From Tetraselmis striata (lineage: Eukaryota > Chlorophyta > Chlorodendrophyceae > Chlorodendrales > Chlorodendraceae): a stretch of 64,000 nucleotides of DNA. Below, one piece after another: positions 56,201 to 64,000 of this stretch. Position 1 is the first letter of the stretch. Each line of letters opens with the position of its first letter. The notes beneath the pieces were generated by a model. That model saw only the letters and a program-made list of their open reading frames with translations. It was not told the DNA's origin and did not search any database. Location: assembly GCA_006384855.1 (NCBI GenBank), contig VCJN01002623.1:29664-93663 (forward strand). The letters run 5' to 3'. The position numbers and the translations under genes are program-made.

Positions 56201-57610
56201 GCCCGCTTCCACAACGGCGAGGTGGATTGGATGAACGGGTGGACCTCCGAGGTCGACGGGTCGTCGGGTGTCGAGGTAAGGTAAAGCGTCATTGCGCGCA
56301 ACCGTATCCAGCGGAGCAAGACTAGTGTGGAGTTGAGCGCGAGCACATGGCGTCGGCGAACTCATCGTCCTCCTTACCTATCGTCATCGCGCTCAGCTGC
56401 TCTTGGCCCGCTCCAACTGCCTACATGCGTGGCTCCGAGTCGTAGGTGTCTGGCTGGGCATCAGCCTCCCGAAGGGTGCGGCTCCGCATCCATTCTGCGT
56501 GTGTGATCTCGGTTGACCCGTTGACGCGCTGACTGAGGGTGGCGGCGCTCGCATCCGCCAGCCTGGTGAGATCCGGCAGCACGAGGTGTGCGAAGGGCCT
56601 GGTATGGACCGCGCGGGCGGTCAACGAATGAACGAATTCCGGAAGAACTACTTGGCCAGCGCTAGCTGATAGACTCCGGCTTGTTGGAAGGCAAGCGGCT
56701 TTGTGCTGTCGTCCGGTTGCAGTACTACGACGCGAGTTGTGGCTCAGTGCGGGGTCTAGGGGAGGGAGATGACAATGCTCTGGCATACGTCACGGAATAT
56801 GCCCGCGGCCTCCACATCGAGAAGAGCGCTATCGGAGCTCTGGCGTTGCTTTCACACCTCGCATGGCTCCAGCAGAGTGCTCACCTGGTGCGTCGGGATG
56901 ATCGCGTCCTTGGCCTTGTAGTCGGCCCACGCCCGTAGGCCGGCGCGTGGCAGGTCCTCGGGAGTTGGTGCTGGCGGTGGCGCCAGGTCGGCGACGGATG
57001 TGGAGGGGTCAGGATTATAGGCCGGCAGGAGGCCCTCGGCTGGGCGTTGCCACTGGTTCGCCTCCGTCTGACTTCGCAATGATGCAGAGCAAATCAACAC
57101 CTGGTGAGCCGGGCGCTAGGTTTCGTCCATGTGAGGAGCGCCCAACATGCGTACGGCTATGCAGCGGCGCTGCTGGTCGGGGATGAATCGGCATGTGCCG
57201 GTCCACTGTGTGTAGAATGTCGACCGCGGTCTCATGACAAGCCAGGCGGACGATCACGGAGCCAGTGGTAGTGGGGAGACGGGAGACCGTAGCATCGGGA
57301 TCAGTTGCTGCTGGCTTGAGGAAGGGGGTGACGACGCGTATGTCCGCATATAACACGCGTTGGCCGGTTTTGTCGGTGAGCAGATGGGTAATGTTCAACA
57401 GTACACGTGCACGCTTCGTCGTCCAGTGCATGGTCTTCAGCGACCCGATCATTGAAGAGCAGCGCCACGTGCGGGGTCTCCTCGGCGATGGTGAGGTGGG
57501 GCAGGGTGCGGAGGACACGTAGCGGGCGGCAACCTATGGCGGAGAGTTGGGCAGGGTCCGCGAAATTCGCCGCCGGCGCGACGTTCCGGGTCTGTTGCGG
57601 TTGGATCACG
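50300..57610 (-). mobile_element. Large broken reverse-transcriptase element, probably non-LTR type
   Basis: Minus-strand coding blocks run from about 57.5 to 50.3 kb. The first part (57.5-54.9 kb) is Pro/Ala/Arg-rich and could be a gag-like or ORF1-like region. At 53.4-52.2 kb the sequence is a reverse transcriptase: AAGLSGMRTEYLRCLVGEYA, ARLVAPVKKLGEG, LGVGIPAGDSMLIHGVRLIA, EDGLQQGAPLATTSFCVAIH, and the catalytic-type box FNADDGFLVG. Downstream, at 52.0-51.5 kb, comes the LPTRLKGAGIRRMATVRDAA block typical of the region after the polymerase in many algal elements, and then a C-terminal domain I do not recognise (51.5-50.3 kb). I see no LTRs. A LINE-like class is most likely, but another retroelement class is not excluded. 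It looks broken, with a handful of breaks, and is moderately old. Confidence 0.7.
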
Positions 57611-57796
57611 CTGGCCTGGAGGGCAGCAAGGAAATTCCCGGCTTGTGCATGCTGCTACTCCTCGGGGGTGCGGTATCGACATCCATGGTAACGATGTTGT
57701 AGGCTTCCTGTGGAGCCTGCTCTCTGCGTGTCAGTGGGTGCTGGACGGCAGTCTGCTGGGTCGCCCAGCCGATCCCGCTTATCCGCAGGAGGGAGT

Positions 57797-57990
57797 AAAA
57801 GTTCGCCCCAGACGGTCGGCCGAAGCCGCCCCAGCACTTGACCTCTTGCGCCAACTGCAGTCGTAGGTCTGACATAGCCCGTAGACCATTGCCTCATTCG
57901 AACCCCGAAGGGCTAATGCATCAACCGAGGAAACCCAGGACACGCCGGGACGATAGTGCCAAAATACATCTGCCAGGAAGGGAGTAAACA
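57797..57990 (-). repeat. tRNA-derived SINE, body and tail
   Basis: AAAGTTCGCCCCAGACGGTC, GGCCGAAGCCGCCCCAGCAC and CTAATGCATCAACCGAGGAA give the reverse complement of the SINE body. It sits at the right-hand boundary of the large reverse-transcriptase element. Confidence 0.8.
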
Positions 57991-58089
57991 CCGACTAGCC
58001 GCGTCGAATCGCCCGGGTTTAATACATACGCAATATTGTACCCGGTGTCAAGGGTTGGCGGGAAAGTGAGAAATATCCACCACAGAGGC

Positions 58090-58895
58090 TGAATATGTAG
58101 TCGCACTAAACAGGGATGCTCAGAACACAGTGCACTTCAGACAGCTCATGGAGGACATCCATCAGCAGCATTCTGGTCACCCCACTGCCATCTGAGGACA
58201 ACCAAGGTGCAGTCAAGCTGGCTACCAACCCAATTACCCAATGGCGTCCAATCGTCCGACGAAACACAGATAGCAGACACCATTACACTGTGGAACTGGT
58301 CGATGTAGGGAGCATATCAGTGACGCCCGTTTCCACGACGCACATGCTAGCAGATGGCCAACGCACACTCTCTTGTTTTAGAAGTGCATGTGGGGATCAA
58401 ATCCCAGCACGGCCAATGATTGAGGGGCTGTTATAGTACGACACTGCCCGTATTGAATAAAGCATCTAGTCATATGGCACCAGCCTCCGCTGGCTGGTGC
58501 TTCGCTCCGTTGTCACCCACCAACCCAGCCGGCCCGCGCGCCGTTGGCTCACACTCGACGCCTGTCCTCACAGCATAGGGGCACCTCCTATAGGACATAC
58601 CCCGTGAATCCTTGTACCTTTACTGAGCGATGCGAGCGGAAATAGCATCATTTCCTAGCTGACATGGGCAGCCAGGAAGGTCATAGCTTCCAGAGTAGCG
58701 ATGGAGAGCATTTCAGACGCGTGGTGTAGCAGCACGACACCCGAATAAAGGGGCGGTGAACTGACACGCGAAGCGCCAATTTCCCTCAGCCGCCTTGGGT
58801 TCTCCCTGTGCCCCTACGGGTGCCTATATTGAGCCCCCGCCCTCGGCCCCCTCTCTCTCTGCCTGCTCTATTCGGACGTGTACTTCATCCACACG
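58090..58895 (+). mobile_element. Ty1/copia 3' end: RNase H fragment followed by an LTR
   Basis: The plus strand encodes an RNase H C-terminal region (SEDNQGAVKLATNPITQW then HHYTVELVDVGSISVTPVST and HMLADG), as in copia elements. A purine-rich tract (TGATTGAGGGGC) and TGTTATAGTACGACACTG, a typical copia LTR start, follow at 58,429. The LTR appears to run about 465 bases to TTCATCCACA near 58,894. It contains an AATAAAG-like signal, a 9-bp hairpin (GCACCAGCC/GGCTGGTGC) and CT-rich sequence. Only this end is present; the rest of the element and the other LTR are not in the window next to it. It is a fossil fragment. The right LTR boundary is approximate. Confidence 0.7.
58429..58894 (+). repeat. 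Copia LTR
   Basis: It starts TGTTATAGTACGACAC directly after a purine tract and ends about TTCATCCACA. Only one copy is seen in the window, so the ends are judged from the TG...CA form and the position after RNase H. Confidence 0.5.
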
Positions 58896-59114
58896 TCACC
58901 TCGATGGGCGTTAGCGCGCCGGTCTGGCCCGGCGCTACAACGCGCCGCCGCTGAAATTTCTTCCCACACTGACCAGGGCCACCCCACGTAGTCTGCTGTC
59001 TCAGGGGCCCGGCTTCGTGGACCCGAATAGGGTCGGCTAGGCCCGTCGCTTGTCGTGCTTTGAAGGCCAACTCGTCGTCGCTAATTATTCGCGCGGTATA
59101 GATTATGTTCATAT

Positions 59115-62100
59115 TTATTTCCGGCTGCTGCTGCCGCCGCTGTGGCCGCCGCTGCGCTGGTACTTGGCGCTCTGCTCGGCGATGGTCTGCCGCATCGTGT
59201 TGGTCCTCGCGATCGCCTCGCGCCGCGCCATCTCCTGGTCCACGATCTGCAGGACAACGCGCCGCGGCACCGCCACACCGCTCATGCCCACGCGCGCCGG
59301 GCAGATACGGGTACGGGGTGCCGGCTCACAGGGTTTACTTAGGGTTTGGGAGGCCCCGCACCAGCTGCTTCTCCCGCCGGTACTTGGATATGCGGTCCAT
59401 CGGCATGCTGCCAACCTTCTCAAACGCTGTCTGCATATCCACAACAAGGGCCGAAGGTCAACTTGTCAATCTAATCCCCCAACAATTCGATTTGTGCATA
59501 TATAAGTATTTAATATGTGTATACGTGGCCACATCAAGGTATATACATACATCATGACGTGAGATTCCGCAACCACGCTTTGGGTTGTATAGGAGAGACG
59601 AGATGCCATAAATATAGCAAAAAATCATCGGCGGGATGGCGCAAAACAATTCATTAATATTTTGTGACACGCAAAGCCAATCAATTGTTACGGCATCGGG
59701 GTGATAGCAGTAGGGCTTAGTTACCCACACGGGCCCACGCCTTCCTACCAGAAATCACACAGGCAAGAGAGATTTGTATTCTTCACTGTTGTTATGGAAG
59801 AATTCTGTTTCATGAAGCAACAAGTTAGTTCATTCATGGGAGACAATTTCCTTTTCTTCTCAACAATGGAGCACTGACGATAAGCCATCCAATTCAAAAC
59901 AAGAATTTTGTTTTGCGGCTCAACCATTTATTTTTTAGTTATTGAGTGTCAAACCAATGGATCCATTTATAAAATGACCAATAAAAAAACCAATTTGTTC
60001 GTCGACTAAACTCATAACAAATTCATAAATCATTTCAACAAAAGTCTGCCATTGTGTTGGAATTAAAAATCCCCCGTCAATAGTAACCATATAGAATAAT
60101 AAAAATACTAAAAAGTCGTAAGCATTAAAGAAAATGTAAATAAAAATTAGAAATTACCTATTTTAAAAGGAATTTAAGATATAGTTTGAAACTGTTCTAA
60201 AGGAGAAAAAATCATTCACCCTTACGGCTGTAGGGTTGAAGGAGGGGGACCCTGGATTTCACAGCGCACAGGATTTCAGTGGGAATGGGAATTTTTTCCA
60301 GCTATGGCGCCGGGCCCTCCCTCACATTGCCTTCTTTGTTGCACATGTATCGCACTCCCGAAATGCTTTGCTTCGCGGGTTGGGGCTTGCCCCAACTCGC
60401 ATTACTCGAATGGGCCGACGCCCAAACGGGTAGGGCGGACCTTTCGTGGTCACTGCCGGGTATTTTTCATGGCAGTGTTTGAGACGGTGATCCAACAGTG
60501 TTGGAAATTCCGTCAATGGCCTCTAATTAGTCTTGCAGAATGCTTCGGCAGTTTGCTTTTTGACTATAACGGAGCGTCGCCTACCCAGGGCTCTCCGTAA
60601 CCGGATCGCTGCCTAAACCGTGTCGTCAAAGAGACGCTGCAAGGGTTTCACTGGTGCCAGTCCTGTCCCGGGGGCGAAAAAAAAGGAGGAGGACAAGATA
60701 GAGGTGGGGGGGGGGGGGGGATAGCGAACGGAAGGGGGGGGGGGGGGGGGGGAGCAGTAGGGAGAATGATGGGTTATAGGGTTTATGATTTAGGGTTTAA
60801 GGAGGGAGGGGCATTGCAGGCTGAGGCAGCAGGAGGGGTCGGGTGCGGCGGGCGGCCCACCGTCATGAGGGTGTCCCGGTCAAAGCACGTCTGCACAATG
60901 CCCCGCATCGTGACGAGGAAGTCGCCCGGGTTGTCCGTCTTGAGCAGCTCGGGCGCCGCCATCTTGAACAGCGCCAGCGCCACGCGGTACAACACCTGCG
61001 CCGCATTGACAGGCGGAGATAAGCCCCCCCCCCCCCCCTGCCACTTGACTTTTTGCACACAAACACTGGGGCTGTACATCTCCGGACTAGCGCAGCCCCT
61101 TCGCGAGCTCCATCCATCCCTGCGTTTATAGGATTTAAGACGTAAGACACACCTTGCGCTGATTTGGTTTAGAGTTTCATACGCGCAAGACTTACATTGG
61201 ACCCCACCAGGGGCAGTCGGGCATATCATGAATACGTGTCTTATGTACATTCCAAGGTACATTCCTCGTCTGCTCGATTGAGCGGTCGTCTCGTACGCGA
61301 GAGGTCCCGGGTTCGATTCCTGATCGAAGTAATTCGACAATATCGTCCCGGCGTGTCCTGGGTTGACCCGGTTGATGCATTAGCCCTTCGGGGTTCGAAT
61401 CAGGCAATGGCCCAAGGGTTATGCCAGGCCTACGGCTGCACTTAGCGTAAGAGGTCAAGTGCTGAGGCGGCTTCGGCCGATGTCCCGGGGCGAGCTTTAC
61501 TGTACGTGTCCTCTGGTCCCATGATGATGATGGGCGTTCTTGGTCTGATCTGACAACATGTGGCAGCATGTGCAGACGGAGGGAGGGAGGGGGAGAGGGA
61601 GAGGGAGAGGGAGAGAGGAAGGCAGAGTTGGGCAGACAGCTCAGAACTCGCAGCGACTAATCCGCATATTAAGATGCAAGCTTGACAGTCAAAAATCGGA
61701 AATGTCTGTTTTTTGCCTTTTCCTGAAAGAAACCTGACAGGTCTATTTTAGTCATTTTCGGAAAATATTATGGACATTGCTTGATTGTGCATTGCCCATA
61801 TTTTCAGGAAAAGTTGAAGAACATCGTTTGAAATAAGATAGAAATTGAGAAATGCGGACTGATGCGCAACGCTAAGATTACGTGAACGATCACCACGCGT
61901 TATTTCGTACGAGTAGGTGGTTCGAGATGACAGGTAATGTCCTTTTCGCATCGTTACTGGCACCGCCAGATTATTTGATTTTTTTGCATATCACTTACCT
62001 GGCGTATCGGATATTCTGATCCTGGTACTCGTAGAACGGCATGAATGATATCACGATCACATCATGATCGTTAATGTGCGTTATGATGGAGCTTTAGCAA

Positions 62101-62991
62101 TAGTCACTTTACTATTAATCATTACAGGAAAACGCTAGTCTGCAGGTAAAGCAGCAGAACAAAATTGGAAAACACTCGAGGGGTGCCAAAACATGGCTAA
62201 GACAGGCACCGCAATTTATTTTTTGGCCACCTACGCACTGGTATGATATACCGTATCATTTCATCGGGTCCGCGGGTCCCAAAAACAATGGATTGCTTAA
62301 TTCGCAGAACTGAGTCGGAAGCTCTGTAGGGTATTTGCGGTGTACTCGGATATATTTTAAGATAAATCTAGTTGTTTTGTCTCTGCGCGCTCTGTTGGTG
62401 TGGGGGGGGAGGGGGGGGGGGGGGGGTAGTGTGCTGCGAGCCCTAAGCGTGGTCAATACGGTACACATCAGGAAATTTTACACTTGTCGCCTCCAGGAGG
62501 GGACAGAAGCACAGCCCCGACCCACCCACCACACACGCCCACACCCACACCCACACACCAGCACAACAGTCCGATGGTAGCCGGCGTCTCCCAGCACCAC
62601 CCATCCTCCGCTCACCTTTGGCCCTTCGAACAGTAGCGTGTCCCACACACGCGCTGCCGTCTGCGGGCAGGTCGCGCGCGGCGGGTCAGCAACAGCGAGG
62701 CGCTGCCAGGTGTCCATGCGGACAGCAAGCCCCCAGGGGTCAGAAGCACGAGGGGCAGGGGGATGGGGATGAGGGGGAGGGGGGGGGGGGGGGGGGGGGG
62801 GACCTCGATGGGCAGGGTGGTGCAGAAGAGGCATAAGAACCAGTCCGTGGCCACCAGGTTGACGTCGCAGCCCAGCTTGTCCATGTGCGCCGCCAGCGCC
62901 GGCTCCTTCTTGGCCAGCAGCTCTGCCAGCGACTTCATCTCCACGTGGCAGCCCTCCAGGTTGTTGGAGTAGGTACCCGGGTACAGCAGCC
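59115..62991 (-). CDS. TBC-domain (Rab GTPase-activating) protein, C-terminal part
   Basis: TBC proteins stimulate GTP hydrolysis by Rab GTPases in membrane traffic. Five exons join in phase: 62991-62804, 62660-62616, 60995-60861, 59430-59362 and 59246-59115 (189 codons). They cover the second half of the TBC domain: NLEGCHVEMKSLAELLAKKE, HMDKLGCDVNLVATDWFLCL, FCTTLPIETAARVWDTLLFE, GPKVLYRVALALFKMAAPEL and LVTMRGIVQTCFDRDT. They then give the usual tail FEKVGSMPMDRISKYRREKQ, a helix rich in Arg/Glu/Gln and a Ser/Gly end. The catalytic Arg (IxxDxxR) and Gln (YxQ) fingers lie in the first half, which must be upstream of 62,992 or beyond the window; I could not find it in the last kilobase. The intron at 59,431-60,860 contains an atp6-like mitochondrial insertion and a family B repeat. 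The last acceptor has an in-frame alternative. Confidence 0.88.
59745..60225 (-). pseudogene. atp6: Nuclear copy of mitochondrial DNA containing part of atp6
   Basis: This AT-rich island in otherwise GC-rich DNA reads on the minus strand, from about 60,140 to 59,945, NAYDFLVFLLFYMVTIDGGF then LIPTQWQTFVEMIYEFVMSL and VDEQIG. That is the N-terminal half of ATP synthase subunit a (GG-x(4)-P-x-x-WQ-x-x-VE-x-x-YEFV-x(3)-V-x-EQIG). Codons are AT-ending, as in organelle genes. The following HFINGSIGLTLNN does not continue atp6, so the fragment ends or rearranges there. It lies in an intron of the TBC gene. The rest of the island is equally AT-rich and may be more mitochondrial DNA, but I cannot name it. 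Confidence 0.8.
60373..60685 (+). repeat. Repeat family B, long copy with A-tail
   Basis: GCGGGTTGGGGCTTGCCCCA, ACGGGTAGGGCGGACCTTTC, GTGATCCAACAGTGTTGGAA, TATAACGGAGCGTCGCCTAC and GCCAGTCCTGTCCCGGGGGC, then eight A. This is the best reference for the family, about 310 bases long. It lies in an intron of the TBC gene, antisense to it. Confidence 0.85.
61253..61506 (+). repeat. tRNA-derived SINE, full-length copy
   Basis: From AAGGTACATTCCTCGTCTGC through a tRNA-like head (GCTCGATTGAGCGGTCGTCT, then CGGGTTCGATTCC as B box), the body (GGGTTGACCCGGTTGATGCA, TTCGGGGTTCGAATCAGGC) and the tail (GGCGGCTTCGGCCGATGTCC, then GGGGCGAGCTTTACTGTA). It is the best reference copy, about 255 bases. It lies in an intron of the TBC gene, antisense to it. 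Confidence 0.85.
61703..61885 (+). repeat. Dispersed repeat family D, uninterrupted copy
   Basis: TTTTTTGCCTTTTCCTGAAA, GCATTGCCCATATTTTCAGG and GAGAAATGCGGACTGATGCG match the copies near 5.6-6.1 and 43.9 kb. The repeated CCTGAAA/TTTCAGG blocks could pair as an inverted repeat. Confidence 0.7.
62170..62245. repeat. Repeat family C, diverged copy
   Basis: AAAACATGGCTAAGACAGGC and CCACCTACGCACTGGTATGA correspond to the family C core at 44.6 and 45.8 kb. Confidence 0.5.
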
Positions 62992-63009
62992 CTTCCAGTT
63001 TCACAACCC

Positions 63010-64000
63010 GAGCAGGAGGGGGGGGGGGGGGGGGGGGGGGGGGAAGGGGGGGGAGAGCACATGCTTACATCCCCGCTTGTGGCTGCGTGTGTGGTGTACT
63101 TGTACAGCGACGGCCCACTCGCCGCTGTCAGGTTTAGACAAACCCTAAATATATAGCTAGGGTAGTCAGGTCTGCATTCAGGTTTGCACAAGGAGGGGGT
63201 GACGGTGGGGGTCGCATCAATGAGTCATCTGGGGGTTCATACTCATGCGCATCCAAGGCGAGGGCGCCATTGCCATGAATTACTTAGGGCCTACTACTGG
63301 ACAGGGCATGGAAGTGGGCCCCAGAGGAACTATCGGCTGCTACGCGTCAAGCGGCGGGGTTCGGGGCCTGAGCGCGTAATGACCAGGGGCTGCGGCTTAT
63401 GCATCAGGGCAGATGGCTGCTGGGCAAGAGATGGGGAAAAGGCGCGAGGCGTAGGGCTTCCCGAAACAGGTTCCGCAATCGGATGTGTCAGGCGCAGACA
63501 CAATGGGAAACGGTGAATTGGTCTGCACCATTGACCTGGGCACTCCGTGCCACATTCGTAGGTTATTTCGGCGCATTTCCAGATCAACATGCATAGCTTT
63601 CCTTCTTGGGGGGGGGGGGGGGGGGGGGGTTCAAACCAACAACGAATGGCGAACCCAAAGCCTTCAGACACGGTATCTACTCGTGCAACCTCTGCATTGC
63701 CGTATTGACCACGTTTTGGGTTTGCGAAATGTCATTCTTTTCAGCGACTTTCAACCCCGCTCCCAAGAGAGAACGACAATATCCATCTTGATATGTATCG
63801 GAACATGCCGCAAATGCCCCGCGGACATTCCAACTTGATGCTACAAAACAAATCACCATTTCGGGGGACGAGCAAACCCAATTAAATGGCACGGTGTATT
63901 TATAATGCTACATATTGGTGGGCACTTATCATTATTATGAATGAAGGTCAAGCTTGATTTTAGGGTTTGCTTCTAGGGTGTTCGGGCTTTCCAGGCGGGC
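63010..64000. other. Terminal stretch, no gene recognised
   Basis: It contains long G-runs (63,018-63,043 and 63,608-63,629). The missing 5' exons of the minus-strand TBC gene should lie here or beyond the window; no frame shows the first half of a TBC domain. Confidence 0.4.

Noticed and set aside
61270-61325. A tRNA gene
   Set aside because: The segment has A- and B-box-like sequence, but the anticodon arm does not fold properly and the same sequence recurs in other copies as a SINE head.

Overview
The window is nuclear DNA of a eukaryote, most likely a flagellated green alga. GC-rich exons with high GC at third codon positions are split by short introns that use GTGCGY/GTGAGY donors and CAG acceptors. 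TGTAA poly(A) signals lie behind at least two genes. The gene content includes a plastid-type ribosomal protein S1, a plastid- or mitochondrion-targeted YeiH-type anion exporter, a mitochondrial isocitrate dehydrogenase of the kind known from marine green algae, and a tubulin-polyglutamylase-complex regulator that fits a ciliated cell. A nuclear copy of mitochondrial atp6 in AT-rich standard code argues against Chlamydomonas-like algae, which carry atp6 in the nucleus. A prasinophyte or other early chlorophyte is my best guess.

Layout. 1-3,094 (+): 3' end of a ribosomal protein S1 gene. 5,129-10,333 (-): seven-exon CSTPP1 (C11orf49) homologue, assembled here with every intron phase consistent; an inverted, decayed copy of its fourth exon sits upstream at about 10.9 kb. 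13.6-15.1 kb: coding relic of unknown type. 15.16-15.58 kb (+): isolated class III nucleotide cyclase exon. 16.0-16.3 kb (-): EF-hand protein. 16,975-20,377 (-): ten-exon isocitrate dehydrogenase. 22.9-27.0 kb (-): broken Ty1/copia retroelement carrying a DNA cytosine methyltransferase domain. 27.9-30.5 kb (+): coiled-coil protein. 31.5-32.3 kb (+): small Ser/Arg-rich protein. 35,325-38,082 (-): YeiH/UPF0324 exporter. 40.2-42.1 kb: small broken element with a repeated end. 43.0-43.4 kb (-): cyclic-nucleotide-binding exon. 46.5-46.65 kb (-): SMP-30 exon. 48.7-49.1 kb (+): Ala-rich exon. 49.4-49.7 kb (-): 5' exons of a protein with an N-myristoylation signal. 50.3-57.6 kb (-): large broken reverse-transcriptase element. 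58.1-58.9 kb (+): copia 3' end with an LTR. 59,115-62,991 (-): C-terminal half of a TBC (Rab-GAP) gene with a mitochondrial DNA insertion in one intron.

The space between genes is filled by short repeats. They include a tRNA-derived SINE family (six copies), an A-tailed SINE-like family (six copies), two further dispersed families, a MITE-like inverted repeat, simple-sequence arrays and many runs of 15-30 G or C. The host genes do not form a pathway. The most notable items are the methyltransferase-bearing copia element, the atp6 insertion, the NAD-type residues in the isocitrate dehydrogenase, the inverted exon copy, and C-runs that start a few bases after many 5' splice sites.

All family calls were made by reading translations by eye; no database search was possible.
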